Shown here: positions 1 through 7,816 of the stretch, in pieces | How the letters are laid out: the number at the start of each line of letters is the position of its first letter | Numbering within the stretch: position 1 is the stretch's first letter | NCBI GenBank assembly: GCA_016124935.1 | Contig: WGMS01000028.1 | Location: 93,233-157,232, forward strand | DNA from: a bacterium | GTDB taxonomy: Bacteria; Cyanobacteriota; Vampirovibrionia; Obscuribacterales; Obscuribacteraceae | Length of the DNA stretch: 64,000 nt | Direction: 5' to 3' | The notes under the pieces: model-generated | What the model was told of the DNA's origin: nothing | The model's input: the letters and a program-made list of their open reading frames with translations, nothing else | The model's database searches: none | Program-made: the position numbers and the translations under genes

Positions 1-336
1 TCTTGCTGCAAGCTCTTTATTGTCGAAGGGTTTGGTTAGATAGTCGTCGGCACCGGCATCTAGCCCGATCTCTTTGTCGTCGATCGATGCTTTAGCGGTC
101 AGCATCAGTATCGGAGTTTTACCTCCCATCTGGCGAAACTGTCTACATACTTCTACCCCGGTGATCTCCGGCATCATCCAGTCCAAAACGACCAGATCGA
201 ATTTATAAACCCTGAGCATGCCAAGGGCATCTTCTCCACCCTCGCACTTTTGAATTTGATAGCCTCTGGCGCTCAGCGCCATGGTTATCAATTGAAGGAG
301 GTCTGGATCGTCTTCTACTACCAGGATTTTCGCCAT
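1..336 (-). CDS. OmpR/PhoB-type response regulator, receiver domain (3' end off window)
   Basis: The gene reads leftward and leaves the window after 112 codons, so only the receiver domain is seen. The start is ATG at 336, with an AAGGTGA ribosome site 6 nt upstream. The protein opens MAKILVVEDDPDLL (acidic pair D9/D10). It carries the phospho-acceptor Asp in VVLDWMMPEITG, the Thr of ILMLTAKA and the Lys of DDYLTKPFD, all canonical. The same pattern, including the LDW-x-x-P phosphorylation loop, recurs in the regulator at 33340-34017, so a winged-helix output domain probably lies outside the window. That output domain is inferred, as is any role as the activator of the 11-bp repeat promoters described below. 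Its sensor kinase is not visible. Confidence 0.9.
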   Translation of the reverse strand, partial: MAKILVVEDDPDLLQLITMALSARGYQIQKCEGGEDALGMLRVYKFDLVVLDWMMPEITGVEVCRQFRQMGGKTPILMLTAKASIDDKEIGLDAGADDYLTKPFDNKELAAR

Positions 337-406
337 CTCATTCACCTTATATGAATACGATCAGATCGTTCGAGGTCCAGACGCCAACCACTGAAAACAA
401 TTCAGG

Positions 407-437
407 TTGACAGAACTCGGTTTATCAATTCTATCTG
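407..437 (+). promoter_or_regulatory. Candidate sigma70 promoter for the LON-domain gene
   Basis: A perfect TTGACA lies at 407-412 in the divergent region between the response regulator and the LON-domain gene. The best -10 (TATCTG at 432-437) is weak and sits 19 nt away, so this is only a candidate. The rest of 337-545 shows no gene. Confidence 0.25.
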
Positions 438-545
438 ATTTTAAAAATGTTTCCGTGACTTTTAGATGAACTCCAAAGATTTTGGCTGGAGAGTTCACGA
501 GAAGTTTCCGGTTGGCGGCTAATATCCAATCAAGAGGTAAATATC

Positions 546-1181
546 ATGTCAATCAAGCAAGAAATTCTATCTATTCCTATTTTTCCGTTGAACGTCGTGC
601 TGTTTCCGGGCAGTCAGCTGAGCTTACATATTTTCGAAGAAAAGTACAGGTTGATGTTCCGTCATGTTCTAGAAGGCGACGGAGCGTTTGGCGTGGTTCG
701 TCGAGATTTCAGTGATGGGAAGGTGGCTTCCGTAGGGTGCATCGCGAGGGTAGTGGAGGTGGAGAAATTGAGCCGGGGAAGGCTCAACATCTGCGCGGAA
801 GGAGACCGGCGGTTTGAGTTGCTTGAACTGGATGAGAGTGACCTGTTTCCCCGCGCCCTGATCCGTCTTTGTACGCCTGGCAAGTCCGGAGCCAGAGAGA
901 AATTGTTATCTTCGGAACTCAGAGGACTGTTAGATGATTTGCTCAGGCTATCCGCTCGGGTCACAGGCCAGAGGATTGCTCCGACGGAGGTATGGCCTGC
1001 TGAGCCGGAGAAGCTTTCTTATCTTGTTCCGGCGACTTTTTACGGCTCGCCTTCAGAGCAGCAGAAGCTTCTTGAATTGGATGATGTCGCCCGTCGTCTC
1101 AGTAGTGAAATTGCGCTTCTTCAAGAAGCACGTAAGCATCTTGCCGCTCAGTCGGCAATTGAGGATGCTTTCAAAAGCTGA
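546..1181 (+). CDS. LON peptidase substrate-binding (N-terminal) domain protein
   Basis: This 211-residue protein matches the stand-alone LON substrate-binding domain (PUA-like fold). The N-terminus has the typical IPIFPLNVVLFPG strand and LHIFEEKYRLM helix, followed by a GAFGVV segment and VGCIARVVEVE. The C-terminal half is a helical bundle ending in ALLQEARKHLAAQ. There is no AAA+ ATPase or Ser-Lys protease domain, so it is not a Lon protease. Stand-alone copies are common in cyanobacteria and proteobacteria and their molecular role is not well defined. The start is ATG 546, with AGAGG 8 nt upstream. It is divergent from the response regulator at the left edge and followed after 103 bp by a small hypothetical gene. 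Confidence 0.85.
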   Translation: MSIKQEILSIPIFPLNVVLFPGSQLSLHIFEEKYRLMFRHVLEGDGAFGVVRRDFSDGKVASVGCIARVVEVEKLSRGRLNICAEGDRRFELLELDESDLFPRALIRLCTPGKSGAREKLLSSELRGLLDDLLRLSARVTGQRIAPTEVWPAEPEKLSYLVPATFYGSPSEQQKLLELDDVARRLSSEIALLQEARKHLAAQSAIEDAFKS

Positions 1182-1284
1182 TTGCCTCGAAACCTGGCAG
1201 GCAAGATGGTTGCGGCTGATCCGGTCATATGAAATTCACAATTTAGGCTCACAATGTTGATAGGTTATAAATGAGGTTGGTGCG

Positions 1285-1614
1285 ATGCCCGCTTTGAGCA
1301 GAATCGAAGTAAAATCAAAAACTGGCTTTATCAAGCTCTGCGCAGATGATCTAAGTCTGGACCTTAGCGAGAAAGATTCGAGAAATATTCTCGACTGGCT
1401 TGTCCAGTCTCTTGATACTTCTATTTTGTTCCTTCTCAAGGTAGACGGCAGAGGATATGAGATTGAATGGAGAAACTATGCAAACTATCTGGATGTAATA
1501 GTTTTCGAGCATGCAGGAGAGCAGATGAGAGTGAGGACTTTCAATATTCCTAAAGTGGAAGTACACTTGTTGATCGAAAAGCTTTCCATGGCCATCTCTA
1601 CCGCTTTTGCTTGA
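1285..1614 (+). CDS. Hypothetical protein, 109 aa
   Basis: I do not recognise this protein. It is acidic-to-neutral with alternating strand and helix character (for example LFLLKVDGRGYEIEWRNY). It has no signal peptide, membrane segment or cysteine motif. The start ATG is preceded by GAGG at about 8 nt. The stop codon overlaps the possible TTG start of the following membrane-protein gene, which suggests the two are translated together. Composition and codon use look like its neighbours, which supports a real gene. Confidence 0.6.
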   Translation: MPALSRIEVKSKTGFIKLCADDLSLDLSEKDSRNILDWLVQSLDTSILFLLKVDGRGYEIEWRNYANYLDVIVFEHAGEQMRVRTFNIPKVEVHLLIEKLSMAISTAFA

Positions 1615-1652
1615 CCAGCCAACTTTTCGTCTATTCACAGGTAGGTCATTTC

Positions 1653-2114
1653 ATGCCTCCATTTCTATGGATCTTGCTCCTGAATGCATTTGCCACATTC
1701 TCCATGACAGGTATTATCTGGTTTGTGCAGATTGTGCACTATCCTCTTTTCGCCAGTGTGGGATCGGAGCAGTTTGCCGAGTACGAAAACTTACATCAGC
1801 ATTTGACTACTCTGGTGGTGGCACCATTGATGCTCACTGAGCTCTTCACTGCCCTGGCGCTGCCGCTTCTGATACTTGAGCAGCCGGCTCGATTTATCAG
1901 TGTGTTGGCTCTGATACTGATACTGGCTATTTTTGCCGCCACCGCTTTCGTGCAGGTTCCCATCCACGATAAGTTGAGCACGGCATATTCAGCCAGTCTT
2001 ATTGACCGTCTGGTTTATACCAACTGGGTAAGGACATTGCTCTGGTCTGTCAGAAGCGTTGCGGTGGTGGCGATTCTTCTTAGTAGTGTGCAGGGTCTAG
2101 GAGGGCGCAGCTGA
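1653..2114 (+). CDS. Small integral membrane protein (four predicted helices)
   Basis: The protein has four hydrophobic segments: FLWILLLNAFATFSMTGIIW, the VVAPLMLTELFTALALPLL region, SVLALILILAIFAATAF, and a C-terminal VRSVAVVAILLSS helix. Polar links such as QVPIHDKL and DRLVYTNWVRT resemble small DUF-type bacterial membrane proteins. I cannot assign a family with certainty or a function. The reading frame is open from a TTG at 1611 that overlaps the previous stop. I prefer ATG 1653 because it begins directly at the first hydrophobic segment and has AGG bases upstream. The stop overlaps the ATG at 2114 of the next gene, implying an operon with the downstream epimerase-like gene. Confidence 0.65.
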   Translation: MPPFLWILLLNAFATFSMTGIIWFVQIVHYPLFASVGSEQFAEYENLHQHLTTLVVAPLMLTELFTALALPLLILEQPARFISVLALILILAIFAATAFVQVPIHDKLSTAYSASLIDRLVYTNWVRTLLWSVRSVAVVAILLSSVQGLGGRS

Positions 2115-2134
2115 TGGAAGGGGGACGAGACGAT

Positions 2135-3658
2135 ATGGAAAGAGTTCTAGTGCTTGGCGCCACCGGCTATGTCGGCACCAGACTGGTCTCCCGTTTGCTT
2201 GCCGATGATCCGGATTTCAAGATCCGGGTCTGCTCGAGAAGCAGAGAAAAGCTTGCCGGCAGAGCCTGGGCAAGAGACAGTCGGGTCGAGATCTTGGAGG
2301 CGGACGTGCTGGATCGTGACTCGCTCGCTCGGGCTGTGGAAGGTTGCACCCAGGCCTTTTATCTGGTGCATTCGATGAATTCGAGCAGTGATGATTTCGC
2401 CTCTTCCGACCGAGAAGCAGCTCGCAATATGGTCGAGGCAGCCGGTCGAAGTGGTTTGAAGCATATCATATATCTGGGCGGTCTCGGGGAGGACTCTCCC
2501 GATTTGAGCAAGCACCTTCGCTCCAGAACCGAAGTCGGGCGTATTTTGAGGTCTGGTCCGGTGCCGGTCACAACTTTGCGCGCTGCTATGATAATTGGCT
2601 CTGGCAGCGCTTCTTTCGAGATTCTTCGTTATCTGGTCGACAGGCTTCCTGTTATGATTACCCCCCGCTGGGTCTCTGTCCCTACCCAGCCGATCGCTAT
2701 CGCCAACGTGCTTAATTATTTGAGAGGTTGCCTGGATCTTGACCTCAGAGATAGAGGCAATCTGACCTTTGATATCGGTGGACCCGAGGTAGTCACGTAT
2801 AAAGAGCTTATGCTCACTTACGCAGAGGAGGCCGGTCTCGGCCGACGCTGGATTATCCCTGTGCCGGTTTTTACGCCGCGGCTGAGCTCTTATTGGATTC
2901 ATCTGGTTACGCCGGTGCCGGCCTTTCTTGGTCGACCGCTTGCCGAGGGACTGCGCAACCCGACCATTTGTACCAATAATGAAATCAAAGAGCTCATTCC
3001 CCAGGAACTCTATACTTGCAGGAAAGCCATTCGCCTTGCCCTCGACCGGATGCAACATCATCAAGTCGAGAGTCACTGGACCGATGCCGGCAAGATCTGG
3101 CCGGTGGCCTGGAGTAATGAAGGAGATGCTCGCTGGGCTGGTGGTACGGTTTATGAAGACCGTCGGGAAGTACTGCTCGATGCCACCGCCGAAGAGGTCT
3201 GGCGTCCGGTCATTCGTCTTGGTGGCGAGACTGGCTACTATTATGCTGACTGGCTCTGGCGGTTGCGAGGCGCTATGGATAAACTGGCCGGCGGGGTCGG
3301 TCTGAGGCGAGGACGTCGCAGCCCCGAGAGCGTCTCTTCCGGGGATGTCCTCGATTTCTGGCGAGTCAGGCATGTGGAACCTTGTCGCCATCTCAGTCTT
3401 GTGGCAGAGATGCGTCTGCCTGGTGAGGCTGTTCTGGAGTTTAGAATCGAAGAGCAGCCTGACGGACGCACTCGTTTGACCCAGGTAGCCAAGTTTTTGC
3501 CTTCCGGACTACTTGGTATTGCCTACTGGAAGTTGATAACGCCTTTGCATGATCTTGTCTTTCATGGCATGCTCAAAGGTCTTGCCGAGGCTACTTCACG
3601 AAGAATAGTCATGGGTCCCACTAAAAGTCCGCCGCAATCTGCGCTTTCCGGAGCATGA
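2135..3658 (+). CDS. NAD(P)-binding epimerase/SDR-like protein with C-terminal DUF2867-like domain
   Basis: The N-terminal 290 residues form an atypical SDR Rossmann fold, with nucleotide-binding VLGATGYVGTRL, acidic EADVLDRDSL and KHIIYLGGLGED. This resembles the NmrA/complex-I-assembly type of SDR. The remaining 200 residues (from about EVLLDATAEEVWRPVIRLGG) look like the SRPBCC-fold DUF2867 domain that often follows such a Rossmann domain. The substrate is unknown. I chose ATG 2135 over ATG 2114 because GGAAGGGGG lies about 8 nt upstream. The alternative start adds seven residues. Its last 4 nt overlap the start of the ligase-associated helicase gene, so it may share that transcript, although the family is not part of that repair system. 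Confidence 0.8.
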   Translation: MERVLVLGATGYVGTRLVSRLLADDPDFKIRVCSRSREKLAGRAWARDSRVEILEADVLDRDSLARAVEGCTQAFYLVHSMNSSSDDFASSDREAARNMVEAAGRSGLKHIIYLGGLGEDSPDLSKHLRSRTEVGRILRSGPVPVTTLRAAMIIGSGSASFEILRYLVDRLPVMITPRWVSVPTQPIAIANVLNYLRGCLDLDLRDRGNLTFDIGGPEVVTYKELMLTYAEEAGLGRRWIIPVPVFTPRLSSYWIHLVTPVPAFLGRPLAEGLRNPTICTNNEIKELIPQELYTCRKAIRLALDRMQHHQVESHWTDAGKIWPVAWSNEGDARWAGGTVYEDRREVLLDATAEEVWRPVIRLGGETGYYYADWLWRLRGAMDKLAGGVGLRRGRRSPESVSSGDVLDFWRVRHVEPCRHLSLVAEMRLPGEAVLEFRIEEQPDGRTRLTQVAKFLPSGLLGIAYWKLITPLHDLVFHGMLKGLAEATSRRIVMGPTKSPPQSALSGA

Positions 3659-6153
3659 AAGAGAAGATAGAGAGATGGTTCGGCGCAAGAGGCTGGAGCC
3701 CTTTCCCTTTTCAGAGAGAGGTCTGGCAGAGTTATAGTGAAGGTGCAAGCGGCATGCTCTACAGCTCTACCGGTTCCGGTAAAACTTATGCGGCTTTTTT
3801 AGCCCCTTTTTTTGAAGACGGTATTTCCTGCTCGGATAAAACTGGCGGCTTGAGAATACTCTGGATCACACCCTTGCGCGCCCTGGCTAATGATCTGGCG
3901 GCCGCCATTGCTCTGCCTCTTGAAGAGATGGATGTGGGCTGGTCGGTTGAGGTCCGCTCCGGGGACACGAGCTCTTATAGAAAGAAGAAGCAACTCAGTC
4001 GTCTGCCCGAGGTCTTGATCACCACTCCCGAGAGTATGACCCTTTTGCTATCCTACGAGGATACTCTGAAGAATCTTCAAACTCTGGATCTGGTGGTGGT
4101 GGACGAGTGGCATGAACTGGTGGGCACCAAACGCGGTGTACAAACGGAACTTTTGCTGGCTAGACTGAGAGCGATTCGCCCGCAAGTCAGAGTATGGGGA
4201 TTATCGGCCACCCTGGGCAATGTCCGGCAGGCATTGTCGGTATTGCTGGGGGTGAGAGCTTCCAATTCTGCGATTGAGCCTGCTCTCGTTACCGCAGACA
4301 CGCACTACGATCTTCATATAGAATCTCTCATTCCCGACCAGGTCGAACTCTTTCCCTGGGCAGGGCATCTCAATACATTAATGGTGCCAGCGGTGGTGGA
4401 GGCTATAGAAAGTAACCAGTCGACTTTGCTGTTTACCAATACTCGCTCCCAGGCTGAGCGCTGGTACCAGGAGATTCTCAACCATAAAGATGATCTTGTC
4501 GGGTGCCTGGCTTTGCATCATGGTTCTCTCGATCCGGAGATTCGACACTGGGTGGAGAAGTCCATCAATGGAGGGACGCTCAAGTGTGTTGTCTGCACAT
4601 CCAGTCTTGACCTGGGGGTTGACTTTACCCCGGTCGATCATGTCATCCAGCTCGGCAGCCCCAAAGGGGTTGCCCGACTCTTGCAACGGAGTGGTCGCAG
4701 TGGCCATCGCCCGGGCCAGGACAGTCGTGTCACCTTTGTGCCCACCAATTGTCTCGAGCTTATAGAGTTATCCGCTTGCAGATTGGCTATAGAAGAGAAA
4801 AAACTGGAAGCGCGCACTCCTCTGGAGAAACCCCTGGACGTTTTGATTCAGCATCTGGTTACCATGGCTGCCGGTGGAGGCTTTCTGGAAAAGGAGCTTC
4901 TGGCGGAGGTAAGAACTACCCATGCCTATCGCGATCTCAGTGATGAAGAGTGGAAATGGACGCTTGATTTTGTCCGGTTCGGAGGTAGCTGTCTGGGCGC
5001 TTATCCTGAGTACAGAAGAGTAGAACTGGATCGGGATAAGGAGCCCAATAAGTTTGTGGTCAGTAAGCCTGCCATAGCCAGGCGACATCGCATGTCTATC
5101 GGCACCATCACCAGTGACTCTTCCATGCAAGTCAGATTCTTGCAGGGTAAGACCCTGGGTGTGGTCGAAGAGTCCTTCATCTCCAAGCTCAAACGGGGTG
5201 ACAATTTTATTTTCGGCGGTCGGGTGCTGGAGCTGGTCAGAGTAAGGGAGATGACGGCTTATGTGCGTGCTTCCCGGGGTAGACGCGCTTCTCTGGTCCG
5301 CTATATGGGTGGAAAAATGCCTCTATCCAGCGAACTTTCCCGCACCGTTCGCTTGCGAATCGCCCAGGCCGGCAAAGGAGTTTATGCCGACCGCGAGATG
5401 GAGGCGGTCAGACCGGTTCTCGAACTACAGAAGCTCTGGTCAAAGCTGCCGGCAGAAGATGAGATCTTGATTGAACAGGTAGAGACCCGGGAAGGCTCCC
5501 ATCTTTTTTTCTTCCCCTTTGAAGGGCGTAATGTGCACGAGGGTCTCTCTGCCCTGATAGCCTATCGAATCTGCCAGCAGGAGGAGACCACTATTACTAT
5601 TTCGGTAAACGATTATGGATTCGAGCTGCTCAGCCCGACAAGGATTGAGTTGGATTTGGATAGACTGCGTGTTCTATTCTGTGGTGATGATCTCGATGAA
5701 GAGATTTTGAGAAGCATAAACGCCACCGAAATGGCTCGCCGACACTTTCGTGAGATTGCCAGGGTGGCAGGACTTGTTTTTCAAGGCTATCCTGGTGCCG
5801 GTAAGTCCACAAGGCAGATTCAGGCTTCTTCGGAACTATTCTTCGATGTCTTCAAAGAGTACGATCCCCAGAATCTTTTATTGCTTCAAGCAAGAAGAGA
5901 ATTGCTTGCCGGTCAGCTCGAGTCTACCAGGCTGATCAAAGCTCTCGAAAGAATACGCTCATCTTCATTTGTATTGATTCAACTGGATAAGCCATCACCT
6001 CTCTCTTTCCCTATCCTTGTGGATAGATTGAGAGAGAAGCTCTCTTCGGAGCGTTTCGAGACAAGATTGGCAAGGATGCAGCTGGCCATGGCTAAACACG
6101 CCGGATCTCTTTATGCTGGTTCGAGGAGAGCTAATTGCAAGATCAAGACATAG
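3655..6153 (+). CDS. Ligase-associated Lhr-like DEXH-box helicase
   Basis: This is a superfamily 2 helicase of 832 residues in the Lhr family. Motif I is STGSGKT near residue 40, motif II is VVDEWHEL (DEWH form), motif III is GLSAT, and motifs V and VI are SSLDLGVDF and LLQRSGRSGHRPG. After the two RecA lobes come the Lhr-type winged-helix and beta-sheet regions. The length agrees with the ligase-associated subfamily, which is shorter than the 1,400-residue Lhr core-plus-tail proteins. The start ATG overlaps the previous stop, and the 3' end overlaps the phosphoesterase gene by 19 nt. The next three genes are the usual partners of this subfamily. A 3'-to-5' helicase role in DNA damage repair is known for relatives and inferred here. 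Confidence 0.93.
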   Translation: MKEKIERWFGARGWSPFPFQREVWQSYSEGASGMLYSSTGSGKTYAAFLAPFFEDGISCSDKTGGLRILWITPLRALANDLAAAIALPLEEMDVGWSVEVRSGDTSSYRKKKQLSRLPEVLITTPESMTLLLSYEDTLKNLQTLDLVVVDEWHELVGTKRGVQTELLLARLRAIRPQVRVWGLSATLGNVRQALSVLLGVRASNSAIEPALVTADTHYDLHIESLIPDQVELFPWAGHLNTLMVPAVVEAIESNQSTLLFTNTRSQAERWYQEILNHKDDLVGCLALHHGSLDPEIRHWVEKSINGGTLKCVVCTSSLDLGVDFTPVDHVIQLGSPKGVARLLQRSGRSGHRPGQDSRVTFVPTNCLELIELSACRLAIEEKKLEARTPLEKPLDVLIQHLVTMAAGGGFLEKELLAEVRTTHAYRDLSDEEWKWTLDFVRFGGSCLGAYPEYRRVELDRDKEPNKFVVSKPAIARRHRMSIGTITSDSSMQVRFLQGKTLGVVEESFISKLKRGDNFIFGGRVLELVRVREMTAYVRASRGRRASLVRYMGGKMPLSSELSRTVRLRIAQAGKGVYADREMEAVRPVLELQKLWSKLPAEDEILIEQVETREGSHLFFFPFEGRNVHEGLSALIAYRICQQEETTITISVNDYGFELLSPTRIELDLDRLRVLFCGDDLDEEILRSINATEMARRHFREIARVAGLVFQGYPGAGKSTRQIQASSELFFDVFKEYDPQNLLLLQARRELLAGQLESTRLIKALERIRSSSFVLIQLDKPSPLSFPILVDRLREKLSSERFETRLARMQLAMAKHAGSLYAGSRRANCKIKT

Positions 6154-6818
6154 AATTTGCCGGAGAGAACCTTTTGCTCATGGCTGAGCGGGTTATCTAC
6201 TGGCCTGAAAGGTCGGCTCTTCTAGCTGCGGATGTTCATGTCGGCAAAGATACCACCTTCAGGCTTTCTGGAATCCCGGTGCCGGAGTCGGTGGTGGATG
6301 CTGATTTGGAGAGGCTCTCCCGAGCCATTACACGGACTGACGCCAGAGTCCTTATTTTGCTTGGTGACTTTCAGCATGCCAGGTTGGGGATGACCGGACA
6401 TACCGTAAAAAAAATACAGCGCTGGCGAGGGCAGTACCCCGGGCTTCGGGTCAAGTTGCTCGAAGGCAATCACGAGAAGAGTAGTGGTGAAGTTCCTGAG
6501 TGCTGGAATTTCGAGCGCTTTGGCGAATCTATTCAGGAAGGACCGATAGCCCTGAGGCACCATCCGCCAGCTAAGAACAGGAGAATGAAGCCTACTATCT
6601 GCGGGCACCTGCATCCGGCAGTAAGGCTTTTTGGCAAGGGAGGACAGTCGGAGCGATTGCCCTGTTTCTATCTGGAGCGCAATCTGCTGGTGCTTCCAGC
6701 TTTCGGACGATTCACCGGGAGCAGTACCATAGACGCCTCAAAGGCTGTAGCCGTTTACGCGGTCACGGAAGAGGCGGTGATAAAATTTAAGGATCAGGCA
6801 ACAGGAGCCGGGAGTTGA
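6135..6818 (+). CDS. pdeM: Ligase-associated metallophosphoesterase PdeM
   Basis: This calcineurin-like phosphoesterase has 227 residues and the full set of metal-binding motifs: ADVHVGKD, LLGDFQHAR, LEGNHEKS and CGHLHPAV. The N-terminus AGENLLLMAERVIYWPE matches the family's opening strand and tryptophan. I therefore keep the TTG start at 6135, which has GAGGAGAG immediately upstream, rather than ATG 6181, which would remove that part. The gene sits inside the helicase 3' end and its stop overlaps the next start, so the four genes are translationally coupled. Relatives are Mn-dependent phosphodiesterases or nucleases found with Lhr-like helicase and ligase; the natural substrate is not known. 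Confidence 0.9.
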   Translation: MQDQDIEFAGENLLLMAERVIYWPERSALLAADVHVGKDTTFRLSGIPVPESVVDADLERLSRAITRTDARVLILLGDFQHARLGMTGHTVKKIQRWRGQYPGLRVKLLEGNHEKSSGEVPECWNFERFGESIQEGPIALRHHPPAKNRRMKPTICGHLHPAVRLFGKGGQSERLPCFYLERNLLVLPAFGRFTGSSTIDASKAVAVYAVTEEAVIKFKDQATGAGS

Positions 6819-7813
6819 TGGAACTGCTCAAGCTCAGCGATTCGGGGCTATACTGCGAAATCGGGAATTTTTTCATCGACCCCTGGCGACCGGTAGATCG
6901 CGCTCTTATTACCCATGCCCACTCGGATCACGCCAGACCGGGCAGTCGCAGCTACTTGTGCCAGGCTGATAGCGCACCGATAATGAGGCTACGTCTTGGT
7001 GAGGATGCCCGTATCGAGACCACCAGCTACGGTGAGACTACAACCATTAACGGTGTCAGCGTATCCTTCCATCCTGCCGGTCATATAATGGGCTCTGCTC
7101 AGATAAGGGTAGAGTATAAAGGTGAGGTTTTTGTTGTTTCCGGCGACTACAAGACAGATCCGGATCCTACCTGTCTTCCTTTCGAGCCAGTTGTCTGTCA
7201 TACATTCATTTCCGAGTCCACGTTCGGCTTGCCAGTTTATCAATGGCCCGAAAGCAAGAGGGTCTTTTCGGAGATAAACCGCTGGTGGTGCGCCAATAGA
7301 GATCAGGGCAAGACCTCTATACTCTTTGTCTATTCTCTGGGCAAAGCCCAGAGAGTGCTGCTTGGCATCGATGCTTCAATCGGCGCTATCCATACCCATG
7401 GAGCGGTCGAGAATATCAACGAGATCTATCGAGAGTCCGGGGTGACTCTGCCTGTTACCCATCGAGTAAGCGGTGAAAGAAAGGATGATTGGCGCGGAGC
7501 ACTTATACTGGCGCCACCGTCTGCGCATCAGTCCGCCTGGGTAAAGAAATTCGGTTCGGTTTCCACCGGATTCGCTTCCGGCTGGATGAGAATAAGAGGG
7601 GCAAGACGGCGTCGTTCGGTGGACAGGGGTTTTGTTCTCTCTGATCATGCCGACTGGAGAGGTCTGAACAGTGCCATAGAAGGCAGTGGCGCCGCCACCG
7701 TACTTCTCACCCACGGTTATACCTCGGCCATGGTGCGTAATTTGACTGAAAAAGGGCTTGATGCCAGGACCCTTGCCACAGAATATGCTGCCGACGAGAA
7801 CGGGGGCGAGTAG
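6818..7813 (+). CDS. Ligase-associated MBL-fold exonuclease
   Basis: This is a metallo-beta-lactamase/beta-CASP-like nuclease of about 331 residues. The signature HxHxDH is ITHAHSDHARPGS, followed by HPAGHIMGSAQIRV and VVSGDYKTDPDPTC. The distal LSDHADWRGL and a final LTHGYTSA histidine complete the active site. It belongs to the exonuclease subfamily encoded beside Lhr-like helicase, PdeM and ligase. The ATG at 6818 overlaps the PdeM stop; a TTG three bases earlier is an equivalent choice. AGGAG lies a few bases upstream. Relatives are proposed to process DNA ends before ligation. No catalytic residue appears to be missing. Confidence 0.92.
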   Translation: MELLKLSDSGLYCEIGNFFIDPWRPVDRALITHAHSDHARPGSRSYLCQADSAPIMRLRLGEDARIETTSYGETTTINGVSVSFHPAGHIMGSAQIRVEYKGEVFVVSGDYKTDPDPTCLPFEPVVCHTFISESTFGLPVYQWPESKRVFSEINRWWCANRDQGKTSILFVYSLGKAQRVLLGIDASIGAIHTHGAVENINEIYRESGVTLPVTHRVSGERKDDWRGALILAPPSAHQSAWVKKFGSVSTGFASGWMRIRGARRRRSVDRGFVLSDHADWRGLNSAIEGSGAATVLLTHGYTSAMVRNLTEKGLDARTLATEYAADENGGE

Positions 7814-7816
7814 CCG

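Noticed and set aside
407..437. PhoB-type repeat operator for the LON-domain gene
   Set aside because: There is no second repeat at 11 bp. Only a TTGACA hexamer is present, so it was kept as a weak ordinary promoter.
2147..3391. 414-codon open frame on the minus strand
   Set aside because: It lies entirely opposite the SDR/DUF2867 gene, which has clear Rossmann motifs. Its own translation is low in hydrophobic pattern and shows no domain.
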